A DNA stretch of 64,000 nt from Chthoniobacterales bacterium (lineage in GTDB: Bacteria > Verrucomicrobiota > Verrucomicrobiia > Chthoniobacterales > JACTMZ01), in contig VEQL01000002.1 of the NCBI GenBank assembly GCA_018883245.1, positions 1 through 64,000 of the forward strand. Direction: 5' to 3'. Below, one piece after another: positions 34,011 to 43,055 of the stretch. Numbering within the stretch: the stretch's first letter is position 1; each line of letters opens with the position of its first letter. The translations under genes and the position numbers were made by a program. Below the pieces are notes generated by a model. The model worked only from the letters and a program-made list of their open reading frames with translations. It was not told the DNA's origin and searched no databases.

Positions 34011-35381
34011 TCAGCCTGCTGTCGCGGCGATTTCCCGCAGCAGGTTCTGGTGAAGACGCAGGCCGGCCTCGAAGTTGTCCAAAGGAAAATTCTCGTCTGG
34101 TGCGTGGGCTTTGCAGTCCGGCGCCGCCAGGCCCAGCAGCAGCGTGTCGGACCCGAGCAGTTCTCGGAATGTCTGCACGATGGGAATGCTGCCTCCCTCG
34201 CGCATCAGGGCAGGCTTGCGTCCGAATGTCTGCTCCAACGCGCGCAAGGCGGCCGCGCACCACGGTGTTTTGAGGTCGAGGAGATAAGGGAGCCCTCCGT
34301 GGCCGCGGACGATCTCCATCTCGACACCCGGCGGCAGGAGGTTTTGGAAATGAATTTCCACGAGGTTGAGCACGCGTTCCGGTTTCTGGTTCGGGACAAG
34401 ACGGAACGTGAGTTTTGCCGACGCGCTGGAGGGAAGCACGGTCTTGGTGCCGGCGCCTTGGTAGCCGCTGGTCAGTCCGTTGATTTCCGCGGTCGGACGT
34501 ATCCCGATGCGCTCGACGCTGCTGAAACCTTCCTCGCCGGAGAGCAGAAGCACTCCCGTCTCGCGCTGGTAATCGGATTCGCTGATCGGCAGCGCGGCGA
34601 GCGCCTCGCGCTCGGCCGGATCCGGTTTTGCCACGTCGTCATAAAATCCGCGCACCGCCACGCGCCCTTTCTCGTCGTGCAGTCCCGCAAGCATCCTCAC
34701 CAGGGCCGTGGCCGGGTTCATGACCGCACCGCCGAAAATTCCGGAATGAAGGTCTGTGATAGGTCCGCGCACGATGATTTCCATGGCCGCGATGCCGCGC
34801 AGGCTTTGGGTCAGCGTGGGATGCCCCTCCGCGACCATCCCGGTGTCGGAGATGGCAATGACGTCGCAGCGCAGGTCATTGCGGCGCGCGCGGATGAAAT
34901 CGTCGAGATTCGTGCTGCCAACTTCCTCTTCGCCTTCGATGAGAAAGATGAGGTTGACGGGCAGGCTGCCTTCTTCGCGCAGAAGATGGATGGCGCCGAG
35001 AACATGCGCGAGAATCTGGCCCTTGTTGTCGGTGGCACCTCGGGCAAAGACGCGTTTGTTGCGGATGGCGGGCTCGAAGGGCGGCGAGGTCCACATTTCC
35101 AAGGGTTCCTCGGGTTGCACGTCGTAGTGGCCGTAAATCAGCACTGTGGGCTTGCCCGGGGCCTCGGGTCCGCGCGCCAGCACCGCCGGGTGTCCACCCG
35201 TTTCTGCGACTTCCGCGCGGAATCCTCCATGCCGCAAAAGCCCGCAGAGCCACTCCGCGCAGGCCCGCATCTGCGGGGCATGGTCAGGCTTGGTGGAAAC
35301 GCTGCGGAAACGCAGGAAATCGAAGAGCAAGTCCAAGTCGGACTTTCCTTCGAAAGAGGGGTGTGGCCCGGTCGGCTGCAT
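34011..35381 (-). CDS. M20-family metallopeptidase/dipeptidase
   Basis: A 456-residue peptidase of the M20 group (carnosinase/CNDP-like). Zinc ligands are visible: VLIYGHYDVQPEEP (His and Asp), RGATDNKGQIL (bridging Asp), FLIEGEEEVGSTN (catalytic Glu and ligand Glu), DTGMVAEGHPTLT, and the late His in ALRALEQTFGRKPA region followed by LGLAAPDCKAHAPDENF. The dimerisation domain lies between. It probably cleaves dipeptides or deacylates amino-acid derivatives. It is divergent from smc, with the 113-base gap holding a small inverted repeat. Confidence 0.88.
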   Translation of the reverse strand: MQPTGPHPSFEGKSDLDLLFDFLRFRSVSTKPDHAPQMRACAEWLCGLLRHGGFRAEVAETGGHPAVLARGPEAPGKPTVLIYGHYDVQPEEPLEMWTSPPFEPAIRNKRVFARGATDNKGQILAHVLGAIHLLREEGSLPVNLIFLIEGEEEVGSTNLDDFIRARRNDLRCDVIAISDTGMVAEGHPTLTQSLRGIAAMEIIVRGPITDLHSGIFGGAVMNPATALVRMLAGLHDEKGRVAVRGFYDDVAKPDPAEREALAALPISESDYQRETGVLLLSGEEGFSSVERIGIRPTAEINGLTSGYQGAGTKTVLPSSASAKLTFRLVPNQKPERVLNLVEIHFQNLLPPGVEMEIVRGHGGLPYLLDLKTPWCAAALRALEQTFGRKPALMREGGSIPIVQTFRELLGSDTLLLGLAAPDCKAHAPDENFPLDNFEAGLRLHQNLLREIAATAG

Positions 35382-35397
35382 GGGGCGGGCCCTACAT

Positions 35398-35427
35398 ATA
35401 GTGGGTTGCCGCGCCGCGGGCCACTAT
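35398..35427. repeat. Inverted repeat in the M20/smc divergent gap
   Basis: ATAGTGG at 35398-35404 and its exact reverse complement CCACTAT at 35421-35427 flank a 16-base GC-rich spacer. It sits between two divergent start codons (35381 and 35495). It could be an operator or a transcript hairpin. No U-run follows, so it is not a terminator. Confidence 0.35.
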
Positions 35428-35494
35428 TTGTTGTAATGAAGGTTGCCAAGGCTCCGGCGCGCGCTTACATAGTGCTTTTGCGTGCTTTTTCCCC

Positions 35495-38400
35495 ATGTTT
35501 CTCAAATCACTCGAACTGGTAGGTTTTAAATCCTTCGTCAACAAGACGCACCTGGAATTTCACGAGGGCATCACTTCGGTGGTCGGCCCCAACGGCTGCG
35601 GCAAATCCAACATCCTCGATTCCATCCGCTGGTGCCTCGGCGAGCAATCGGCCAAAGCCCTGCGCGGCGGGGAAATGGCCGACGTGATTTTCAGCGGGAC
35701 CGACTCGCGCTCACCGGTCGGAATGGCGGAAGTCTCGCTCACGTTCGGCGGTTGCGCGGAGCACCTTGGCACCGAGTGGGAGGAGGTTTGCGTGACGCGG
35801 CGCATTTTCCGCGACGGCAAGGGGGAATACCTGCTCAACAAAACCCCGTGCCGTCTGCGCGACATCCACGAACTGTTCATGGACACCGGCATCGGGCGCA
35901 GCAGCTACTCGATCATGGAGCAGGGCAAGATCGACCTGATCCTGAGCAGCCGCCCGGAAGACCGCCGCGCGGTGTTCGAGGAAGCCGCGGGCATCACCAA
36001 GTTCAAAGCGCAAAAAAAGGAAGCGCTCCGCAAACTCGAATACACCGAGGCCAATCTCGTCCGCGTGAACGACATCATGCGCGAGGTCAAACGCCAGATC
36101 GGCTCGCTCCAGCGTCAGGCCGGCAAAGCGCGCCGCTATCAGGCCATTTCCAACGATCTCAAGGTCCTCGAGCTTAATTTTGTCCGACGCCAGCACGACG
36201 AGATCGCGGCCTCGCAACGCGGTTTGCACGACACGCTGCGCTCCCTCGAAGTCCGCTGGCATGAAACGGCGACTTCTTTGGAAGAAGGAGAGGCTGCGGT
36301 TGCCGGACATCGGGCGCGTCTCACCGAACTCGAGCAGCAAGTTGAATCCTCGCGCCAGTCGATGCAGTCCATCCGCGATCGCATGGTGCAGGCAAGAAGC
36401 CGTGCCTCGCACAATGAAGAGACGTGCGAGCAACTTCGCCAGACGATCGCCCGTTGCGGCGAGGAGATGGCCGCCGCCCGCGAACGCCAGCGTATGCAGC
36501 GCGAGGAGATGGGGCGGACGGACGAGCAGGTGACTAAGGTCTCGGCCGAGTTGGCCGAGCGCTCCGCCGCCCTCGACGCCCTCCAGGCCCGCCTGCGCGA
36601 AAGCGCGGGTCGCCGCGAGTCGTCGCAGCAATCCTTGGAGGCACTGCGTGCCGAGATCAGCAAGGCGGAGAACGAATCGCTCCGTTTGCAGGGCGAGTTG
36701 GCCGGACTCGAGGCGCGGCGCGAAGCCACCCAGGCCCGCATTGAATCTCTCGAGAACGAAGGGCGCCAATTGTTCGACGCGCAGTCGGTCGCGAGAAAGC
36801 GTCTGGAAGACACCGCAGCCCAAGTCGCGTCCGCAACGGAAGCGCTCCACGCCGCCGAGGCCGCGCTGGACCGCGCGGAAGCCGAGGTCGAGCGCGGCGA
36901 ACTCGAGCGCCAGCGCGTCGAGCAGGAAACCGCCGCGGCCCAACGGACGCTCGCCCAGATCCAGTCGCGTCTCGAAGTGCTCGAGCAACTCAACCTCGAA
37001 GGCGAGGGGGCGGCGCCCGGGGCGCAGGCCGTGTTGCGCGGGTTGGATCGTCCGGACCACTTCAAGCCGTCCGTGCGCGGAATGCTCGGCAGCCTTCTCA
37101 GCGTTGAGCCGGGCTTTTTGCCGGCCATCGAGGCCGCTCTCGGAACGCGCGGGGATACCATCGTGTTGACCGACAAGGCATCGGCCCGCGAAATCCTCGA
37201 GTCCCTCTACGAGCACAAACTCGGCCGCGCCAGCGTGGTGAGTCCCAACGGGAACCATTTCGCCGCACAAGGCCCCGCACCGGACGGATCGCTCGGCTGG
37301 GCGGCTGACCGCGTCCGTTGCGACAGCGAGGATGTGCAACGTTTGGTGCGCGGCGTGTTGAATGGTGTCGCCCTGGCGACGAATCTCGACCATGCAACGG
37401 AATTGCGCGGACGGTATCCGGCTGTTGCTTTTGCCACGCAGCACGGGGAGCTGATCGATGCCGCGGGCATTGTGACCGGCGGACGCGCGGGCGAGGGGGC
37501 GACATCCGCCCTGCAGCGCCGAGATGAAATCGCCTCGCTCGGGCAGAGGCTGGCGGTGGTCCAAGCAGAATTGGTCAACCACGAGGCCGCCCGTGTGGCC
37601 GCGCTTTCGGGACGCGATCGACAAAAGGAAGTGCTCGAAGCCGCGCGGGCCGATATCCGCACCAAGCAAAACGAGCTTGCCGGGCTGCGCGCCAACCACG
37701 GCCTTTTGGAAAAGGAATTGCAGGAGGCGGGCAGCCGGTCCTCCGCTTTGCAGCGCGAGCGGGAGCGTGCCACGCAGGATCTCGAAGGGGCGAAGCAGAA
37801 GGCACAGGAGCTGTCCGGCCGCATCGCCGAATGCCGTCGGCAGGTCGAGGAAGCAAACGCGAAGTCGGCCGAGGTTATGGAGCAGGCCCGCCGCGAAGCG
37901 GGTGAGGTTGAGGCGGCGGCCGAGCAGTTCAACGAGCTGCGCGTGCAGCTGGCCGCAGCCCGTCAACTCGAGGAGAGTCTGCAAGCCCAGCGCGCGCCGA
38001 TGCTCAGCCGCATCGAGGAGTTGGAAGAAACCGTGCGTCAGCGGGAGCTGGAAAAGTCGTTCGCCGAAGCGCGGGTCCAATCCGTGCAGGAACAAACCGA
38101 GGCGCTGGGGCGCGAAGCGGCGAATTTGCAGGCGGAGATCGACACCAAGCAGGGCGATCTTGATGCCTTGCAGAAAGAGCGATCGGGGTTGCAGGCCGAA
38201 GTGCAAGTGGCGGACGAGACCTTGCGCCAAAAGCGCCGCGAGCACGCCGAGATGCAGGACCAGAAAGGAAAGCTCGAGGTTCAGGCCGCCGAATTGCGTC
38301 TGAAGGTCGAGAACCTCGCGGATGACATCCGGCGCCGCTACCATGTCGAGCTGGGTGAGGTGCCCATGGACAGCTACGCGCTGCACTGCGCCGTTCGTGA

Positions 38401-39280
38401 GCACCGCAAGCGCCGTAAGGCCCGGCCGTCATCCGCGGAAGCGGACGCCAACAGCGAGGTGGAAGGCGAGGAAGCGCCCGCTGTCGCGGTGGATGCGCCG
38501 GTTGTCGAGGAATCCAAGGAAACCTCCCCCGAGGGAATCGAAGCCGAGTTGGACTGGAACGAGATCGAGATGTTCGTGGCCGAGTTGCGCGACAAGCTCG
38601 ACTCGATGGGCCCGGTCAATATCGATGCCATTCAGGAGTTCGACGACCTGCTCGACCGTCAAAAGTTCCTCGACGAGCAGTTCACCGATCTCACCAACTC
38701 GAAGGAAGAGTTGCTCGAGGTGATCAAAAAGATCAACGCCACCACGACCACGCTCTTCGCCGAGACATTCGGTAAAATCCGCGATAATTTCCGCGAAACC
38801 TTCCGCGAGCTGTTCGGCGGGGGGAAATCCGACCTCGCGTTGATGAACGAGGAAGATCCGCTCGAGAGCGGCATCGAAATCACCGCCAAGCCCCCGGGCA
38901 AGCAGCTCCAGTCCGTTTCCCTCCTGTCCGGCGGCGAACGCACCATGACCGCGGTTGCTCTTCTCTTCGCCATCTACATGGTCAAGCCGAGCCCGTTCTG
39001 CATCCTCGACGAAATGGACGCGCCGCTCGACGAATCGAACATCAACCGATTCCTCGCCATGCTCGACCGCTTCGTGAAGCAGAGCCAGTTTCTTGTCATC
39101 ACCCACAACAAGCGCACCATCGCGCGGGCCGACGTGCTTTATGGCGTGACCATGGAAGAGCAGGGCGTGAGCAAGCTGGTCGGCGTCAAGTTCACGGACT
39201 CCACCGGCAAGTTCTCGACCGCCAAGGCGCCGGCGCGCGCCGAGGAATCCGCCGGGGAGTTGGAAGCGGCGGAAGCCTGA
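35495..39280 (+). CDS. smc: Chromosome segregation protein SMC
   Basis: A 1261-residue structural-maintenance ATPase that compacts and separates sister chromosomes with ScpA and ScpB. The N-terminal head has MFLKSLELVGFKSFV and Walker A GPNGCGKSN at residues 31-39. Long coiled coils flank a hinge at about 518-680 (VRGMLGSLLSVEPGFLPAIE). The C-terminal head has LLSGGERTMTAVALLFAIYM (signature at 1143-1149) and Walker B FCILDEMDAPLDESN. Before the C-terminal head, about 970-1022, is a Glu/Ala/Val-rich acidic stretch (EADANSEVEGEEAPAVAV) not usual in SMC. The next gene starts 10 bases after the stop. Confidence 0.97.
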   Translation: MFLKSLELVGFKSFVNKTHLEFHEGITSVVGPNGCGKSNILDSIRWCLGEQSAKALRGGEMADVIFSGTDSRSPVGMAEVSLTFGGCAEHLGTEWEEVCVTRRIFRDGKGEYLLNKTPCRLRDIHELFMDTGIGRSSYSIMEQGKIDLILSSRPEDRRAVFEEAAGITKFKAQKKEALRKLEYTEANLVRVNDIMREVKRQIGSLQRQAGKARRYQAISNDLKVLELNFVRRQHDEIAASQRGLHDTLRSLEVRWHETATSLEEGEAAVAGHRARLTELEQQVESSRQSMQSIRDRMVQARSRASHNEETCEQLRQTIARCGEEMAAARERQRMQREEMGRTDEQVTKVSAELAERSAALDALQARLRESAGRRESSQQSLEALRAEISKAENESLRLQGELAGLEARREATQARIESLENEGRQLFDAQSVARKRLEDTAAQVASATEALHAAEAALDRAEAEVERGELERQRVEQETAAAQRTLAQIQSRLEVLEQLNLEGEGAAPGAQAVLRGLDRPDHFKPSVRGMLGSLLSVEPGFLPAIEAALGTRGDTIVLTDKASAREILESLYEHKLGRASVVSPNGNHFAAQGPAPDGSLGWAADRVRCDSEDVQRLVRGVLNGVALATNLDHATELRGRYPAVAFATQHGELIDAAGIVTGGRAGEGATSALQRRDEIASLGQRLAVVQAELVNHEAARVAALSGRDRQKEVLEAARADIRTKQNELAGLRANHGLLEKELQEAGSRSSALQRERERATQDLEGAKQKAQELSGRIAECRRQVEEANAKSAEVMEQARREAGEVEAAAEQFNELRVQLAAARQLEESLQAQRAPMLSRIEELEETVRQRELEKSFAEARVQSVQEQTEALGREAANLQAEIDTKQGDLDALQKERSGLQAEVQVADETLRQKRREHAEMQDQKGKLEVQAAELRLKVENLADDIRRRYHVELGEVPMDSYALHCAVREHRKRRKARPSSAEADANSEVEGEEAPAVAVDAPVVEESKETSPEGIEAELDWNEIEMFVAELRDKLDSMGPVNIDAIQEFDDLLDRQKFLDEQFTDLTNSKEELLEVIKKINATTTTLFAETFGKIRDNFRETFRELFGGGKSDLALMNEEDPLESGIEITAKPPGKQLQSVSLLSGGERTMTAVALLFAIYMVKPSPFCILDEMDAPLDESNINRFLAMLDRFVKQSQFLVITHNKRTIARADVLYGVTMEEQGVSKLVGVKFTDSTGKFSTAKAPARAEESAGELEAAEA

Positions 39281-39290
39281 TCTGCTTGCC

Positions 39291-40493
39291 GTGATCCTGC
39301 CCATGCTCGCGGCGGCCGGCGGCTGGGAGCATGTTGCATGGCGTCTCGGCACGCTCGCCCTCGGTGTCTGGCTGCTCTGGGCCGCAATCCGCGCCTCGGT
39401 CGGCATGATGCTCGTGCCGCGCCCGACCTACACCAGACTCTCGCTGGTGGTGGAACTGGTGGCCAAGCGCGTCTTCCGTTCTTTTGCGCGCCGGAGCCGC
39501 AATTACTTCGCCCTCGACCGGTTGCTTGCCGCCCAGGGTCCGGCCACGGTGCTTTTCCTTCTTGCGCTCTTTCTCGCGATTTTCGTTCTCGCCTTCGCGC
39601 TGGTGTTTTACGGCATCGGGGGCTCGGATTGGCTCGAGGCCTTCGCGCGCGCCGGTTCCGGCATGACGACGCTCGGATTCGAGCCGGCCAAGAAGCCGCT
39701 GGCAGTCTTCTTCATGTTCCTTGCGGCATTCATGGGCAGCACCATCATCGCGGTTTTCATCGGTTTCCTCCTCACTCTCTATACTGCCTACACGGCGAGA
39801 GAGGCCGGGGTGAGCGAGTTGTCGCTGCTCACCGGCGAACCGGCATGGGGACCGGAAATGGTGGTCCGCACCCAGCGCATCAGCGACCGTCCCGACAGCG
39901 TCTCCATCGGCAAGTGGATCTCGTGGATGTGCGCCATGCGCGTGAACCAATACGTCTATCCGTTGCTGAACCACTTCCGGTCGCCGCTGCCGGAGCGTCA
40001 CTGGGTCACCTCGCTCCTCGCCATTCTTGATGCGGTGTCGATCCGGTTGGCCGCCATCGATCTTCCTTCGGACCCCTCGTTTGTGCGTTTCCTCGCGGAA
40101 GGCGCCGACACCATGCATATGTTGCGGCGCGGCGAGAGCGCCCGGCGCGGGTCCGGGGACGATACGGAAGGTGTCACGGCGTGGCGCTTCGAGAGCGAGA
40201 TTCTATCCACCGATGCACCGGTGTCCGGCGATCCTTGCGTCACACGCGGGGAGTGGGACGAGGCGATGAAGTTCCTCGCCGAAAGCGGTGTTCCGCTCAA
40301 GGCTGATCGCGAGACGGCCTGGCGCACCTTTGCCCGTCTCCGTGCGCAATACGCGCCGCCCGCTTGCTTTTTGGCCGGTGTTTTGTTCGCTGTCCCGGCA
40401 CCTTGGTCGGGATCACGGCCGCCCATGAAGCACTTCACCGTGCGCACCATCTGGCCGCAACTCGCCCGCAAGGCGGGGCTCGGAAAGTGTTGA
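39291..40493 (+). CDS. Membrane protein with a channel-like pore segment, function unknown
   Basis: A 400-residue protein I do not recognise as a named family. It has an N-terminal helix (WRLGTLALGVWLLWAAIRA), a strong pair of helices at about 85-165 (TVLFLLALFLAIFVLAFALV and FFMFLAAFMGSTIIAVFIGF), and between them AGSGMTTLGFEPAKKP, which recalls the pore loop of two-helix cation channels (there TTLGFGD or TVGYGD). The remaining 230 residues are soluble with acidic loops. It starts 10 bases after smc, so it may be co-transcribed. GTG at 39291 or ATG at 39303 are possible starts. A channel or sensor role is only a suggestion. Confidence 0.55.
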   Translation: MILPMLAAAGGWEHVAWRLGTLALGVWLLWAAIRASVGMMLVPRPTYTRLSLVVELVAKRVFRSFARRSRNYFALDRLLAAQGPATVLFLLALFLAIFVLAFALVFYGIGGSDWLEAFARAGSGMTTLGFEPAKKPLAVFFMFLAAFMGSTIIAVFIGFLLTLYTAYTAREAGVSELSLLTGEPAWGPEMVVRTQRISDRPDSVSIGKWISWMCAMRVNQYVYPLLNHFRSPLPERHWVTSLLAILDAVSIRLAAIDLPSDPSFVRFLAEGADTMHMLRRGESARRGSGDDTEGVTAWRFESEILSTDAPVSGDPCVTRGEWDEAMKFLAESGVPLKADRETAWRTFARLRAQYAPPACFLAGVLFAVPAPWSGSRPPMKHFTVRTIWPQLARKAGLGKC

Positions 40494-40551
40494 AGACTTC
40501 GCGCGCGGCAGAACCTTAAGGCTCCCGCACTTATTGATTGCCGCTAGAAAG

Positions 40552-41370
40552 ATGGCCATGAAGTTGCTGTCCTTTCTGCTTGTTGTGGCCGCGAGTGTTT
40601 GCGCTGCCAAGGCTCAAGGCATGGAAGATGCCATCCATGCGGCATTCGGCGAGGTGGAAGGGGCATTTGTGCTCCGCAACTGTGAGAGCGGAGAAGAGAC
40701 TGTTTTCAGACAGGAAACAGCCGACACGGCATTCGGTCCTTGTTCGACATTCAAGATCTGGAATTCGCTGATCGGGCTGGAAGTGGGGATAATCACGGGT
40801 CCGGACGATCCGTTTTGGAAGTGGGACGGCGAAGAGAGAGGCTTTCCCGGTTGGAACAAGGACCAGACGTGGCGCTCGGCGTTTGCCGTTTCCTGCGTGC
40901 CGGCATTCCAGAACTTGGCGCGGAAAATCGGTGCCGGGCGGATGCAGTCATGGCTCGACAAGCTCGGCTACGGAAACCGCGACATGGCGGGCCGTCCGGC
41001 CGCGTTCTGGCTGCCGCGCGCGGGCGAAAAGACGGTCATGATCACGCCGCGCGAGCAGGCAGCCATGATCTGCCGTCTGCTGAACGGGAAATTGCCGGTG
41101 AAAGCGGGATCGATCGCTGCGCTCACCGACGTGATGAAACTCCAGGTCACGGATCGCGGAACGCTCTACGGAAAGACCGGTAGCGGATTGCGCTCGTCGG
41201 GGAACGGTCCCGAAGCCGATGCCGACTTCGATATGGGCTGGCTCGTCGGGTTTGTGGAGAGCGGCGGAAAAAAATACGCCTACGCGTGTCTCGTCCTGGG
41301 GCCCGGCTTGGGCGGAAAAGATGCACGCCTGCTCACGGAGTCGGTCTTCAAGGCCTCCGGGCTGCTGTAG
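40552..41370 (+). CDS. Class D beta-lactamase-like serine hydrolase
   Basis: A 272-residue secreted protein with signal LLSFLLVVAASVCAAKAQ. All class D motifs are in order: STFK at 65-68 (nucleophile Ser65, carbamylated-type Lys68), S-x-V at 114-116 (SCV), YGN at 140-142, FWLP at about 152 and KTG at 208-210. Enzymes of this class hydrolyse penicillins and often oxacillin. It starts with ATG at 40552 preceded by AGAAAG. It may be an intrinsic chromosomal enzyme or a BlaR-like sensor fold; no resistance claim can be made without assay. Confidence 0.87.
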   Translation: MAMKLLSFLLVVAASVCAAKAQGMEDAIHAAFGEVEGAFVLRNCESGEETVFRQETADTAFGPCSTFKIWNSLIGLEVGIITGPDDPFWKWDGEERGFPGWNKDQTWRSAFAVSCVPAFQNLARKIGAGRMQSWLDKLGYGNRDMAGRPAAFWLPRAGEKTVMITPREQAAMICRLLNGKLPVKAGSIAALTDVMKLQVTDRGTLYGKTGSGLRSSGNGPEADADFDMGWLVGFVESGGKKYAYACLVLGPGLGGKDARLLTESVFKASGLL

Positions 41371-41404
41371 ATGCCTGTGCTTCTCCTGCCGGAGCGGCGG
41401 GAGA

Positions 41405-42934
41405 TCACGCGGGGTTTTCCCAAGCGCGCCCGTCGCGTTCGAGAAGCTTGTCGGCCGCTGCCGGGCCCCACGTTCCGGCTGCGTAGTCCGGGAAATCGCG
41501 CGGTGGCAAGGCGCCCCAAACATCGAGGATGGGATTCACGATGCGCCACGATGCATCGACGCTGTCCTCGCGGTGAAAGAGTGTCATGTCGCCGACCATG
41601 CAGTCGTGCAAAAGCGTCTCGTATCCGGTGGCGGGGGATTGTTCTCCGAACTCGGAGTAATCGAAATGCAGCGGAATGGTTTCCACCGCGACCGCGGGTC
41701 CCGGCCTTTTGGCGCGGATCATGATCGTGATGTTCTCCTCGGGCTGGATGTTGAGGACAAGGGCATTGGGGCCGGCCTCGCTGTTCACTTTCTCGCCGAA
41801 AAGCATGAGCGGCGTGCGTTTGAAACGGATGACCACCTGCGTGAGGTGCTTGGCGAGGCGTTTGCCGGTCCGCAGATAGAAGGGCACGTCGGCCCAGCGC
41901 CAGTTTTCCACGAACAGCCGCAGTGCCGCGTAGGTCTCGGTGTAGGAATGCGGATCAACGCTGGGCTCCTCACGATAGCCGCACACGGGTTGGCCGTTGA
42001 CCGTTCCGGGTCCGTATTGTCCGCGCACGGCGTTCTCGAGCACGTCTTCGGGGGTCATCGGACGGATGGCGTCGAGGACTTTGACTTTTTCGTTGCGCAC
42101 GGCGTCGCCGCGTATGGTTCCGGGCGGTTCCATGGCGATAAGCGAGAGCACGCTGAGCATGTGGTTTTGCAGCATGTCGCGCAGCACGCCGTAGTGATCG
42201 AGATAGCCTCCGCGGTTCTCCACGCCGAGCGACTCGGCCACGGTGATCTGCACGCTGTCGACATACCGACGGTTCCAGTTTGGCTCGAAAATCATGTTGG
42301 CGAACCGGAAAACCATGATGTTCTGCACCGTTTCTTTGCCGAGATAGTGGTCGATGCGGAAAATCTGGGATTCGGCCAGGCACTTGTGCAGCACGTCGTC
42401 GAGCGCACGGGCGGAATCCAGGTCGCGGCCGAAGGGTTTCTCGATGATGACCCGGCGATAGGCGTCGGCGGCCTCGTGCAGCAGGCCCGCCGCGCCGAGC
42501 TGCGTCACCACGGTGCCGAAGAGTGTCGGTGTCACCGCAAGGTTGAACACCACATTGCCGCCGGGAATTTTTTGCTCCGCTTGCACGGCAGCGATCTTTT
42601 CCTTGAGCCGACCGAATACGGCGCCGTCGTTGAAGTCACCCGAGAGGTAGTAGCACGCCGAGACAAAAGTGTCCCATTCCGCGGCATCGAACGGGCGGGT
42701 GCCGAACTCACGGATGTCGGACGACATCTGGTTCCGGAAACTGGCATCGTCGCCCGGCGTGATCGCAACGCCGATGACGGCGAACTGCCGCGGCAGGAGC
42801 CCGAGGCAGCGCAGATTGAAAAGGGCGGGAATGAGTTTTCTTTTGGTCAGGTCCCCCGAAGCGCCGAAGATGACGAAGATTCCCGGCGGGCCGGGTTGCG
42901 GTCGGTCGGTCTGCGGCGTATCGGACGTTGTCAT
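41405..42934 (-). CDS. zwf: Glucose-6-phosphate 1-dehydrogenase
   Basis: A 509-residue enzyme of the oxidative pentose phosphate pathway: glucose-6-phosphate plus NADP to 6-phosphogluconolactone. It shows FVIFGASGDLTKRKLIPALF (nucleotide loop), RIDHYLGKETVQN with the active-site His and Lys, EKPFGRDL and DHYGVLRDMLQNHM. The frame reaches 43000, but the ATG at 42934 (MTTSDTPQTDRP) is the sensible start. It is convergent with the beta-lactamase-like gene. No gnd or pgl is in view. Confidence 0.95.
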   Translation of the reverse strand: MTTSDTPQTDRPQPGPPGIFVIFGASGDLTKRKLIPALFNLRCLGLLPRQFAVIGVAITPGDDASFRNQMSSDIREFGTRPFDAAEWDTFVSACYYLSGDFNDGAVFGRLKEKIAAVQAEQKIPGGNVVFNLAVTPTLFGTVVTQLGAAGLLHEAADAYRRVIIEKPFGRDLDSARALDDVLHKCLAESQIFRIDHYLGKETVQNIMVFRFANMIFEPNWNRRYVDSVQITVAESLGVENRGGYLDHYGVLRDMLQNHMLSVLSLIAMEPPGTIRGDAVRNEKVKVLDAIRPMTPEDVLENAVRGQYGPGTVNGQPVCGYREEPSVDPHSYTETYAALRLFVENWRWADVPFYLRTGKRLAKHLTQVVIRFKRTPLMLFGEKVNSEAGPNALVLNIQPEENITIMIRAKRPGPAVAVETIPLHFDYSEFGEQSPATGYETLLHDCMVGDMTLFHREDSVDASWRIVNPILDVWGALPPRDFPDYAAGTWGPAAADKLLERDGRAWENPA

Positions 42935-43055
42935 GACGCGCGGCAGTCTGTCTGCGCGGCGAATGGCGCTCAACCAGAAAACCCCCGCGGTGCTTTGCAA
43001 AGGACGGCGCGGGCGTTAGCCTCCTGAGCATGATCCGGCCGTGCCGCGTTTCGCT

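Noticed and set aside
35711-38404. Minus-strand frame of 897 codons opposite smc
   Set aside because: Mirror image of the coiled-coil codons; repetitive Leu/Arg/Gly/Ala composition with no domain.
41219-43027. Plus-strand 602-codon frame opposite zwf
   Set aside because: Overlaps the beta-lactamase-like 3' end in another phase and mirrors zwf; no domain.
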